From contig WBMV01007522.1 in NCBI GenBank assembly GCA_013396655.1, positions 293,108-357,107 on the forward strand: a stretch of DNA of 64,000 nucleotides. Reading direction: 5' to 3'. The DNA comes from Campylorhamphus procurvoides (lineage: Eukaryota > Chordata > Aves > Passeriformes > Dendrocolaptidae). Position 1 is the first letter of the stretch, and every line of letters starts with the position of its first letter. Positions 14,101-25,400 of this stretch are shown in pieces. A program made the translations under genes and the position numbers. The notes beneath the pieces are model-generated. The model did not search any database and was not told the origin of the DNA. It saw only the letters and a program-made list of their open reading frames with translations.

Positions 14101-14384
14101 CCTGCAAATGGAGAAGGAGCCTGTGCTCTATAATCTCCCTTTTGCTACATACCACCACTCCCTGCTTTTTCTAAGATTTCAAAACAGGTCTCTCTGCGGC
14201 TGCAATACCTCCTGCAGCCAGGTCCCCAGCTGATACCACAGGGAAACTTCAGCACTATGGACTAAACCTCTGATTTACCAAGGATCTGAGAAATCTTCAT
14301 TCTGGACTCCATCATCCTGTGATCCATCTCCCCCCTCCACACTTTGAAACCACTGAGAGAGGCTCAGAGAAGCAGAAGTTCTCA
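11146..14384. other. Intergenic DNA, no gene recognised
   Basis: This contains an A/T-rich patch at 11795-11845 and a 194-codon minus-strand ORF (11851-12435), the longest N-free non-IRF2 ORF outside the CpG island. That ORF has no recognisable domain, and its composition looks like translated non-coding DNA. Confidence 0.55.
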
Positions 14385-14512
14385 CCTGTGGGGGTACTCA
14401 AAATTTGACCAAATAAGGCTCTAAGCAACCTGACTTACCCTTGAAGTTTTGGAGCAGGGGTTGGACCAGGTGACCTCAAGATCTCCTCCCTAACCCAAAT
14501 TGTTCCACAACT
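14385..14512 (+). mobile_element. CR1 LINE 3' fragment, old
   Basis: Recognisable pieces are CTCTAAGCAACCTGACTTAC and GGGGTTGGACCAGGTGACCT, the usual wording near the CR1 3' end, with a decayed terminus. Orientation is plus. Confidence 0.65.
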
Positions 14513-15949
14513 TGATGTCCTACTAATTAAAAGTTCCTAAGAGTTTGAGAAAACAAGTGCTTGGATAAAAAGGAAAGCTCTCAATAGCACCTTGCTAAGG
14601 AAGAGGCTGTTAACCTTTCAATCGTTCATAAACAGACTAGGTGGTGAGAGAGGAGGCTGTGTGAGTGTCCAAACCAACAGGAGAGCTTCAGCAATATCCC
14701 CTATCCCAGGAAATACCTCTGAATACAGCCCAGATCCCAAACAAACATGTCTTTTTCAGTTCTACTACTCCTGTGATGACTTTTCTCCTACCTGAGCCTT
14801 GTGGACAGTCCTTTCGAGGGGATTAGACCTTAATATCACAGCTCCTTGCTAGCTGAGCTCCCCAAAGGGGACTGCTTGAGGTGCCAGGGCATGAGCAGTG
14901 CCTTGGTTGTGTGGGTGCTGCACAGGCAGAGCCTGTCCCTTACCTCCCTCCCAGTCTCTGGTCAGGGAGACTCCTGCAGGCTTATCTGCTGACCACATCA
15001 CAGAATTGCACAAGAACATCAACTTGGTATTGTTTATAGTCCTAATGGATAGGCACCTGGTTTTCAGTGTTTCAGAATCAAATTTGCAGTTACACTATTA
15101 AAGGCTGAATGTTAATTACTTTGCACAGTTTTGCAAGCACAGGTAACAAATGCAACCAAACACTGCATTCCAGAATAAATATCTGATATCCCAGCCCAAA
15201 GAAATCCCCTGTTGTATTACATCACCTCATGGGTGGCCAATTGCATTTTGTCTGAGCAAGATGCAGAGGCATCACTGCCCTTTCAAGGTGAATACTCTCT
15301 TGGGTGTTATGGATAGCTACTGCAACTCCCATGCTTGGATCCCTCTTAGAAGAGCTTCAAACATAGAGGCCCTGGGAAGAGGGGAATTTACCAAGCATGC
15401 ACACCATTTCCAGATGTATGTGTGTGTCTCCCACTGTACAGCTACTGGAGCAGGGTGGGGGCTAGTGGTTTTGCAGCACAGCAGCCCTCTTGGGAGGATG
15501 GAGGGGAGAGCGAGCCTAGTTGCCTGGCCATCTGCATGCTGGTGTCAGCTCTTGCATGGAGTGGCCAGACGCCAGATGTGACCACATAACTTGCTTCAGC
15601 TACGTAAAGGTTAACTCATGGGTTAAGCTGGAGCTGCCTGCCTTTCTCTGCTGACTACTTCAAAGTTTCAGATGGACGATGCTAAGAGTAGCAAATCCTT
15701 CTCCTGGCAAGGGGCAGCTTACTTTGCAGACAAGTATTTTTATACCTAGAAACACTCAGGCCACCCTTGGGCAACCATCTTCTCACCCCAGTGAGCAGCT
15801 GGGCTTGCTGAAGGCAAGTCAGGCAGGACAGGCAGAAAGAGCAACTCAGTCCTCACTCCTTTTCAGCAGTACTGCAGGGGGTCAGGCTCCTGAGTGAGCC
15901 CTGGGAACCGAGAAAGTCAAACTGTTTCACCATAAAGGAGAAATGTGTT

Positions 15950-16030
15950 CCCTCTCTCAGATGGAGACACAGCACTGAGGTCAGGAAGCACTTGTGCAAG
16001 GTCAGACATTAAGAGGGGTTTAGCAGGATG
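15950..16030. repeat. MIR-like ancient SINE core (possible)
   Basis: The stretch GCACTGAGGTCAGGAAGCAC followed by TTGTGCAAGGTCAGAC resembles the MIR/CORE-SINE core that reads ACTTGCCCAAGGTCACAC. It is weak by eye. Confidence 0.35.
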
Positions 16031-16824
16031 GCACAAGGCCTCTGAGATGCTTCCAAGGAGCCATGAGTGAGGGACAGGGAGCTCAAACTGCTGCTATGAA
16101 GGCGGAAAGCCCTCTGCCTCTCACAATATGTAATGCATGGGACATGGCTGCTTGCCTGCAAAGGCATGCCCACATTTAACATCACCAGTCTGAACAGTGA
16201 GGAGAGAGCAAGCCACCGTGGAGCTAAAAAGCAACCCTGCTTTCAGAAAAGCAGAAGCCTGGAGTCAGCTGTTTACTTCAGAAGATGCTTTATAGCCCTG
16301 ACACAACCCTACCTCTGGGCCTTCCCTCAGCCTAAACTCCTAATGTTAAACCCAGGCTGCGCCAGAGGCCAGAGCCTCTCTCAGTCCATAGACTAAATAA
16401 TCCTTAAGAGATGAGCGCCAGCACTTCGTTTACATTGTATGATGTTTTCCAGCTCTAAATGACTGAGCTTCCTCTTTCCCTCAGCCCTGATCCTTGCCCT
16501 AGGCTCAGCCTCAGCCACAGCACTGGAGCCCTTCTCTCCCAAGAGCTCTGCATTGGGTTTGGCAGCCCCTTCCCAGCCCCAGCACAACTGCAGCTTTGGG
16601 CTTTCTCTTCCACATAACCCAACTCTTCCCTCCCCACAACAGAAATTGACAGATGATGACTCTTCTCCCTGCACCAAGTCTCCCCAGACAGCCCTTTTCC
16701 AGTCCCTCTCACTTTTCCATGTGCAGCTCTCAGCTGCTGGGCAGGGAATTTGCCACAAGAAGGCTGGAATAAAGGGATTAATGAAGCCTAGACAAAGATT
16801 TTCTTGCTGGAAATACTAAAGACT

Positions 16825-16937
16825 TGGTTTGATAGGGTCCTGGACAACCTACTCTACAACCATGCTTTCAACAGAAAGGTAGACCCAAAGTGTCCCAGGG
16901 GTCCCTTCCAGCCCTGGCTCATCAGTGATCCTATGAG
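16825..16937 (+). mobile_element. CR1 LINE 3' fragment, old
   Basis: The sequence GATAGGGTCCTGGACAACCT followed by GGGGTCCCTTCCAGCCC and a worn ATCAGTGATCCTATGAG end matches the 3' end of CR1 in plus orientation. Confidence 0.7.
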
Positions 16938-17754
16938 GTACCTCCCTAACAAGAGCCAACATCTTAAAAGGGTCTAGGAGATGTTACAGAGTAACTTCCA
17001 AACTTTAGCTGGAAAAACTTTTAAAAACCAAAGAAAACAATGTCAAGAAAATACATAAATAATCCCAAATGAGTTCCAAAACCAAGGAAAAGAAACCTGC
17101 CATGAGCCTCATAACTCTGTTGGAATAGGATTAAGGATGCCAGAGACTCACTGTAACCCCTCCACACACACACTGACATGGGCACGATCTCCTTGAGGAA
17201 GATCAAACCTTATGGACCCAGGGAGCCACTGCAAAGGTAAATGCACAACCAGAGACTAGAAAGTTTACACACCACAATTTTAATCATTCTGATTTTTCAG
17301 CCCCGCTCTAAATATTGCTTGGGCATTCCTCTTCCTCTCAACCCCAACCAAAGCTTGGCTTCCCAGGTCACCAGGCACTGGGTTGGCAAGACAAAATTTC
17401 AAGTTTCATATGGAATTGTAGCATTAGGTTAAGAACACAGCAAAATCCTACTATTCCTTTCCTTTTGCAATAGCCAGCTAGCACATCTCCCTGTGATACA
17501 GCCATTTGTGTGCATGTTATTGCTTATCAGCCCAATACACACAGCTCTCAGCTCACCTCTCTGTTGCGTTCATATGAGACTAGTAATCACACCAGAAGGG
17601 CGCTCTGTCTATGTATTTTACATACCTGAATCAATCTGTGTCACTTCCAATGGCTTAAAAAACTGCAAGACAGTGAGTGCTCTCAAGTTCTGCCTGTGCC
17701 AGTGACAGCCCAAGTGCAGAGCGCTTCACAAAGTCTATGGCACAGCCTGTCCAC

Positions 17755-17885
17755 CACCATCGTGCAACCCTGCGAGATCCCTCCCATGAGGTGACTTGCT
17801 CAAAGCCCACACCCTGAGCAAGAGTTGAAGAGATGTTTCAACTCCCAACCTCTACATCTGAGGCGAGACTTGAGTAGGTCACCTC
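17755..17885. repeat. MIR-like ancient SINE fragment (possible)
   Basis: GAGGTGACTTGCTCAAAGCC then TTTCAACTCCCAACCTCTAC resembles the conserved part of MIR-type SINEs (ACTTGCCCAAGGTCACAC ... AACCCAGGTCT). It has the same orientation as the MIR-like piece near 15990. Unproven without a profile search. Confidence 0.35.
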
Positions 17886-17919
17886 TGAATTCTAGTTCCT
17901 CTTTCCACTTCAAGATGCC

Positions 17920-17952
17920 TCAAGAGAATGGAAGTACTTTCCATTCTCTTGA
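17920..17952. repeat. Perfect 14-bp inverted repeat with 5-nt loop
   Basis: TCAAGAGAATGGAA (17920-17933) is followed by GTACT and the exact reverse complement TTCCATTCTCTTGA (17939-17952). It lies about 150 bp past the distal IRF2 poly(A) signal in the direction of transcription. Confidence 0.85.
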
Positions 17953-18099
17953 ATTCTCCAGAAATTGTAAAGGCAGCTTACACTAATTGCTCACTCTGAG
18001 ATGTCACATTTCCCTATCAAACCCATGCCATCTGGGGCTTTTGAAAGATTAAAAATGAGAGATAAACAAGGATTATTAAAAATTTAACTATATACCATA

Positions 18100-18105
18100 T
18101 TTATT
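18100..18105 (-). terminator. IRF2: Distal poly(A) signal AATAAA for IRF2
   Basis: The minus strand reads AATAAA about 1.0 kb after the IRF2 stop codon. A perfect hairpin (17920-17952) follows about 150 nt further downstream in the direction of transcription. Chosen because the implied UTR length matches mammalian IRF2. Confidence 0.5.
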
Positions 18106-18714
18106 ATCAATCCACAGGATAATCTGATTGCTACATGAGCTCATAAAAGCTATTTCACCTTTACAAAATTAAAAAAAAAAATGTGCCACAAGAATGTAAT
18201 AACTGCTGATAACCAAGGACTGAATCTTAAAATTATAAATTTGCTGTAGAAAAGATTAAAAAAAATTATATTCACTTTAGAACTTTACTTTGAATAAAAT
18301 ATTCCCCTGTATAAAAAATAAAAAAGCTTGCTCTGGTTAGAATTAGAGTATTTTTCTTCTTTCTTTTAAATCTGGGAATTTGCATAATATCTCTGTAATA
18401 GGTTTCTTTTTTTTTTCTATTGTACCACACGGCATTCAAGCATAGCAGATTAGAAACAAACATGAGAAAAGCAGTCTCAGAACATATGAAATCCACATGG
18501 AAAGTTTTAACTTCTTTTCCTTTCCTCTAATCTTTACAGACATTTTAGCAAGAATAGCTTGGAAAAGAATACAGGTGGGGAGGGACCTTCAATGTGCCAT
18601 TAAGTAGAGCAAGGTAATAAAAGGCCTTTTGTAAGTGCTTTCTTAATAAGGTGCAGAAGCAGACTGCAACGTTGCTAGTACTGCACTATGTACAATATTC
18701 ACAATAGATTTTTC

Positions 18715-18720
18715 TTTATT
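18715..18720 (-). terminator. IRF2: Proximal poly(A) signal AATAAA for IRF2 (possible)
   Basis: The minus strand reads AATAAA about 390 nt after the stop codon. It could give a short-UTR isoform. Such hexamers are common by chance in AT-rich DNA, so this is weak without transcript data. Confidence 0.3.
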
Positions 18721-19111
18721 TAAAAATATTCCAGCTAGTTCACATTTTCTCTTCCATTCTGAGGCTTTCAGTTCCATCACTGCCTTGACAGCAAGAAGCG
18801 CAGCAGCACCACTTCCCTTGTGGTCGGTTGGTCCTCTTATGAAACACTGGAACCTGTGAGTGGGCCAAAGTTCTTGGGTTGTTTTCCTATATAGCAACCT
18901 TGGAAATCTGTCTAGGTTCACGTGTACATACTGATGGCTGGAGTCCTGAGTTAAAAACACTCCGGCACTGGAGCTGGACACAGCAATGTTTTATATTGCC
19001 AAGGCTTTACCTTAGATTTGTCTTGTGTGCGTCAAGGGATGAACCTCTTTTAGAGAAACGCAAAATACAAAACCAAACAAAACAAAGCTAAAAAACCACA
19101 CTGTCAAAGGC

Positions 19112-19423
19112 TTAGCAGCTCTTGACTCTTGACTGGGCGATGTCTGATGTTTTCTTGATGACGCTGGCCCGTGTCTCGCGGTCTGGCTGGCTGCTGCTTG
19201 TGGAGGCTGTGGACACTACTTGGGGCAGAGGGATGTGTGGGAAAGGGGGCCAGGAGCTGTTGTAAGGCAGTGGGCAGCTTTCTTCTTTGATGGTGACTTG
19301 GAGGTCAGGCTTGTTGGCTACAAAAGTTGCCATGCTGGGAAGCATATGAGAAGTGTTCCTCATTCCTAGATTGCTGAGATAATGTTTGCCTTCAATGTTT
19401 TTCTTCTGCCAATGAAGTCGTCC
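19112..19423 (-). CDS. IRF2: IRF2 exon 9: C-terminal 103 residues and stop
   Basis: The coding part of the last exon is 312 nt. It opens after TTTTCTAG| in phase 0 with [20 protein letters not shown] and closes with the stop TAA at 19114-19112. It contains [13 protein letters not shown] with the IKEE sumoylation motif, PYNSSWPPF, a Ser/Thr-rich stretch, and the conserved tail [14 protein letters not shown] through RVKSC. In mammals this part holds the repression domain of IRF2. Conservation of the tail argues that the locus is, or was very recently, functional, which bears on the exon 8 problem. Confidence 0.95.
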   Translation of the reverse strand, partial: GRLHWQKKNIEGKHYLSNLGMRNTSHMLPSMATFVANKPDLQVTIKEESCPLPYNSSWPPFPHIPLPQVVSTASTSSSQPDRETRASVIKKTSDIAQSRVKSC

Positions 19424-22400
19424 CTAGAAAAGGACACAAAAAGAAGGGAAGGCTGTATGAGCGAATGAAACTTTGTGAAGGACGCCAACTAACAAGATGA
19501 AGACAGAAACTTGCATGGGAATTACCCCATCTCTAAGAGATCTGCCTCTGCAGCCACTGGCTTAGAACGTCTTTGCTCTCAGCCACTTCTCCCTCTCTGA
19601 AGTCATGTGCTTAAATCTTGTTGTTTTTTCCATCATTCAAGAGGTTTTACCAGTTCTTCTAAATGGAAAATAAAGGCCTTATTCCCAGTATGCCAGAGAC
19701 AAAAATGGACATGGACGACCAAACATTCAGACTCCAAATGCAAGCGTCTCCTCTGTTACCAGAGAGAGTATCCTCCTACCAAAAAGTAGGCACAGGGACC
19801 CAAGACCTCTCAAACAGTACCCAAACTATCCATACAGGTGAGGCTGCAGGGAAAACCACTGTCACTTGATGGTACATCCCTCATCACAGGGAAGAGGTTA
19901 ATCAAGGAAAGATAAACATCCAGTCCTTTCCCCACCACAGATGCTGCAATGGCATATTCTGTCCAAGGAGGTTTGGAGAGTCACTACCTGCAGTCTACAT
20001 GTGGGTTCCACCCCAACCAGGACACAAAAGACAAAACCAAGCGGGTTACACGGCTGCACAACCTGTGGTTCTCCACAAAGGAGGATTCAGAGAGCTGTTG
20101 GGGTGGGCACAGCAGGAAAGAGATTTGCAAAAAGCCTTCTGAAGAATGCAGATGGAACAAAGGATATGTAAGGGCCCTTGGTGAGCTTCCCTTGGCCTCT
20201 AAGTACTCATGGAGATAGGTAGGTCTGGTGACTTGACAAAAGGCCCAAAATAAAGGCCAGCTGGTGAGTTTGTGTACGTGCAGCTCAAGGGTAGTTATTT
20301 TCCCCATGGATTCCTTTCACTCAGCAATACCCAGCTGATTGCTTGGGAAAGCTTTCTGCCACACACACCTCAAACATTCAAGTTGCATATCTATCTTACA
20401 CGTAAGCATTTCCTCCAATTGTATGAGTCCAGGTGCCATTTAAGGAGAAGAAAGTGAGCATGCTATCCAGCAACACAAATGCATCATATTAACAAACTAA
20501 CTGGCATTGTTGATGGCACTGCAGAACATCTTATTATGCAAATTAATCTCCTTGTAGTTGGGATAGATGAGGAGGAATGAACTTGTAGACTCATTAATTC
20601 TGCAACAATCATCCAAATGTCTGTCTCCTTTGAACCTTCCTGGTTTCTCTTCTCCTCCCAATATTGTTAAAATGAATACTCCACTTGTAGACAGAGTTGC
20701 AAATCGAGAAGAGGAAGAACACCTAAGGACACTGATCTTGAGACCTTACTCCAAAGTGCTAAAAATCCAGAAAATGCTTACCTCAGCATTTTCTTCATCG
20801 CTTGGAACGCTGTCAGTTGTTTCACTTTCTGTCAAACAAAACAGAAACAAAAATTAAAATCGTGCTATTCCATCTACAGTAACAAATTCCAGCTCACGAG
20901 GCCTGATCTACTTTCAGAAAGTGGTAGCAAATGAAGTCAAGCCAATCAGAAAACAATGGAGAAGCATGGAGCCCCTGCTGCAGCAAAAGCAATCCAAGAG
21001 CTACCTGCATTGAACTGGGGTAAATTCACATGGTTATCACAATTAACATGACTATACCCTGGAAAGCACAGCAAGACAGGGAAGAAGCAGATTTGCACTT
21101 TTTGTGCAGTCTCCAACGAGCAGGGGATGTCCCCTCTCCCTTGCCTTCTCTTGTCAGCTCCAGACCTGGACACAAGCCAAGTTCTGTCCAAATTCTTATT
21201 TTTATCTCCCTGCAAGATCAGTAACAACTCCACCCCAGAGGAGATAAATGTGTTTTTATTTCATAAACTGTTAACTCAGCCTGCCACCTCAAGGGCTTGT
21301 TGTCACTTCTGGGGCTTGATTACTGTTGGTATACTCTTGTATTTGCCTTTGCCACCAGTGCCCAGCCTCCCCCAGCCTATTCCTCAATCCTTCACCCACC
21401 ACTTGAGCAAGCAGCAATACTACAGTCTCCAGTCCCATCACCTCCCCACACAGCCACCCTCATCACTTCAACCAGAGCACAAATATAGGGGCGCAGCTCC
21501 AGCAGGACAGCCATGCTCCCGCAGCTGCATCCCTCCCTTGCAGAAGAGCCTGAAATCCAGGAATTTTTACTGTATTTTCAGGCCTACATGCATCTGAATA
21601 CAGGTCTATTACTGTGTGAGGGTCAGGCTCCTGGTCCATGGGCTGGTTGAGACTTCTGTTCCTCATATACGTCTGAGACGAGCACAAACTCCTCTTTTCA
21701 GAACTTGTCTGCAGAGATGGCTACTGCCTTCATTACAGCTGCCTGCTGCCCAGACCCTCACCCAGAAAAGCAGGTTCCCTTCAGCCCATGAGGTTTTGAA
21801 CCACCATGTTCTGTTTCCTGGGAGGATAACCCTAGGCACCAAGCAGGCTACCAATGGCATTTGGAAGAGGTCTTTCTCCAAACACCCCACCAGGACTGTG
21901 CAGGTAGGACTGATCCATAAGGAACACAGAAATTATGTGTCTGAAGGAATGATGTGACTGAGTTACCATAGCTGGCAAGAGAGCTCTCAAGCCCTAGCTT
22001 CCACCCTCAGCTCTGTGTTACATATTTTAGCCCATGCAGATTGCTTTGCACAGCCCCTGTGATCCTGCCTTCCCAGATAGTATTGTCATGCTCTGCACTG
22101 AACATGAGTGCTAAGAGTGCACAGATCATGCCTTGTGGATTGCGTCTCTGCACGTCTTTGGAGAGACTGGAAGTACCTTCCCCTTCTCTCAAGGCTTGGC
22201 TAAACATTAGGTTTAAGCAGAGGGCTGTAAATCAACAGGTTGAATTGCTCTTTCAGACCCCAGGATCTAAACTGCACCCAAAGTCCTTCTGAAGCAAGGA
22301 AGCAGGCAGCTTACATGCTCAAGACTGCTACTTCCAAAGCCAGCACCTTCCCTATGCCAGATTCTTCACTGCAGTGTGCCGTAAGCAGAGGAACAGTCCA

Positions 22401-25400
22401 AAATGTTAAATCTAACTGCGATGCCCTGTGAAGTTAATGTTCTGCAGAGTTTCTCATTCACTGGCCCAGGCAGAGAAAGTTGTGCTAACATGATTAAGCT
22501 GGGTAATTAAGCCCTACTGGGGAGAGGAGAGGCAGAAATCAACCTGTGCAAAGGTGAAATGGCCTTGAAGATAGAATCAATAGAAGGAATCCACACAGAG
22601 ACAAGAAACAGATATTCTTTGACATGAAGAAACGTGTCACAACAAAAACAGAGTGATGCAGCTGAAAAGGAATCCATCCTCGGTGTTTATAGATAACAAA
22701 ATGCTGAGCAAGAGCTAGCACTATACTTAGCAATGCCAGGGAAGCTGGCCACTCAGGCATGGAAAGTTAGGGAGGTTATTTTAATCAAGAAGGTTATTTG
22801 AATCAGTGTCAAACACAACAGGAGGTTGACAACAGCCTCAATACTAAAAAACAATGGCTTTCATAGACATCAGTGGAAATAAGAGAAAACTCACATAGGC
22901 CACTCACATCGTTTGCCTGAGTAACCTCAGACAGGAATCAGTGGTGTTTTCGAAATAAAGTAGATTTATGTAGGAGAGCTGATACCTCAGGCTACCTCTT
23001 TTGGTTGTTGTTTCAGAACAGCTAAACTAACTGTTCCTGCACATCTGTTTATGTTTATACTCTTTCCTGCCATTCTGCAGTAGCACCTGATAGAGCAGAC
23101 CTACAAGCACAGCAGCAGGGTTCCTGTGGTTCTCCTGTACAGGTCTGTGTGGAACAAGACAAAGCCAGAAATAGTCACAGGAGTGTCCTAGAAGTTTCAG
23201 GGTTTTAATCCACAGATCCCTGTCCTTACTCTGGGCTCAAGGGCAAATGCATGCTTTAAAAAAATAGCGCAGTTCATACAATGATTTTTAGCTACAGGAC
23301 TAGATCAGGTTGCTTGTGGCCTTATCCATTAGGGTCTTGAAAACCTCTGAGAACGGAGGCAGCACAATCTTTCTGAGTATTCTGCTCCACTGCCTGTCTG
23401 TCCTTGTGGTGGAAAAGGTAACTTTTTTTCCTTATATGCATCTGGACGAAGTTTTCTTGTTCCAATTTGTGCCTGCTGTTTCTTATCATCCTACCATGCA
23501 CTGCTGTGAAGAGCCTGGCTCTACCGTCTCCGTAACATCCCTGCAAGTAGGTGTAGTGCTATGAGGTCCTAAAAACCATCTCTTCTCCAGGCTGAACAAG
23601 CCCCAGTTCCTCAATATGTCCTCACAGAGTGAGTGCTCCAGCCCCTGATTGTCCTGATTAGCCCGTCTCTGCACTTCCTCCTGTTTGTTTGTTGCTTTCT
23701 TGGACTGGGGGGCTCAAGACTGGACACAGTACTCAAGTAGTGTAACTAGTGTTGAGAAGAGGAAGACAACCACTTCCCTACAGGTTATGTTCTGAAAACT
23801 GGTGGGCTTCTCTGTGGCTGAGGTGCTCTGCTCTCTCACACTCGGCTCACTGCCTACCTGCCTTTCTGCTGAGCTGCTCCCCATTCCATCAGCCCCAGCC
23901 TATTTTGCTGCAAAGTGCTCTTCCTTCCCTTATGACTGATTTTCATAAGGTTTTATGGGTTTTCATAAGGTTTCTGCTGACCCGTTCCTGAAATCTCTCC
24001 AGGACTCACTTGATGATGGCTCTGCCCTCAGGCATATCAACTGGCATCCCCTATTTGGTGTCACCTGTAAAGTTCCAGTGTATACTCCAAAAAGTCTTCT
24101 GTTCCTTGATATATTAAACAAGACTTGTCCCAGGACAGACCTTGCAGTACTCCACTTCTTACTGGCCTCTAGCTAAAGCAACCAGGATCATCAAGAGCTG
24201 CCTTGAGATGCATTCAAAAGCATGCCAGTGGCATGAAAACTCTGTTATCTGAGTTTTGGGCTAGCAAGTCCTGGTATAAGTTAGGACAGCTGAAGGCCAC
24301 CAAGATATGAAGACAACGTAAGCAGAAGTAGTACATCAGTTATCCTTCATTTTCCTTATGTGGGCTGGTTGCAATGACTTTAGGGCAGATAAGTCATGAT
24401 TTGCTCATGTCAGGGTGGTCACCAGACCACTCTCTCTATCGTTTCAATTGAAGAAGCCACCCTGGCTTCCAGACCAAGACAGTGACTTCTGTTTGCATTC
24501 TAAGAACTCAGATCCTGTAGCTGAGGTTAAAAGAAAGCATCGTCATGTTCATATATATGGAGTTTTCTGAGAAACGTTTGGAAAGAGGACAAATGTTTCA
24601 AAGGCCCTTGTCTCCCTGCTGCTAATAAATTAAAGCAGCATGATAACCCCCTTCCTTATGCTTTGCAAAGACCTTCTAAATGCTTTGGTCATTGCAGACT
24701 AAACACATTGGGAAACACAATCATTTATCAATGTGTGAGACTAACACCGGAGATTATTCAAAAGAACATCATACTATTTACTCGGTCCCAAAGATAAAAA
24801 TTACTAAATATATACTTTATAAAAATGTGTCTGGAAGTAATTTCAGCCTAATGAGTCAAAGGTAAAACCATGTGTAAAATTATAAAATGCATGGAGAACA
24901 ACTAATACTTAATTTGCCCTAAAAGATGACATTTGTGTTTCTACCCAGTCTCCTGAGGCTTGCAAGTTAGCACAGTGTTAAAAAAGAAAGAGCAGGTTAG
25001 ATCTTAAACTTTTTCTACTTTCAAATGTGGCTTTGTCCTGCTTCCTACAGAAATGAGGCTTATATGATTGTGGGGACTCTCCACAGCATGTCCATATGTG
25101 CATTTGTGTCTGTTCTCCCGTAATAACTTCTGAACACACTGTCAGACTTGGATAAGAGATAAATGAGTGCCAAAGACTCTTAACTTCCTACCAGTTATAT
25201 GAAAATAAGGGGCTAAATGAAAAGAGAAACCATTAGATTAGCACCCTGACTGGGGTGGGGACAAACCTGTTATCTCACCCCTTTTTTTAGGTATCAGAGA
25301 ATCCATATGGGAGGCAGATGTTGGAAACCAGATGTCCACAACTCTGCCGCTTGCAAGATCACTTGTTATCAGTCACTACATGGCTTCTGCAGTCTGCAGC

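Larger units (their letters stand above)
14513..18079. other. Intergenic DNA just downstream of IRF2
   Basis: This holds the CR1 fragment at 16825-16937, two possible MIR-like relics and the hairpin at 17920-17952. No gene is recognised. Confidence 0.55.
18080..19111 (-). other. IRF2: IRF2 3' UTR (inferred)
   Basis: This is non-coding sequence after the IRF2 stop codon and includes A/T-rich stretches. Two AATAAA hexamers occur on the minus strand, at 18715-18720 (proximal, UTR about 0.4 kb) and 18100-18105 (distal, about 1.0 kb). The distal one gives a UTR close to the mammalian length and is preferred. The exact cleavage site is not visible. Confidence 0.6.

Noticed and set aside
21127..21597. 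156-codon plus-strand ORF in IRF2 intron 7
   Set aside because: Ser/Pro/Leu-rich without any domain, antisense to IRF2 and without supporting signals.
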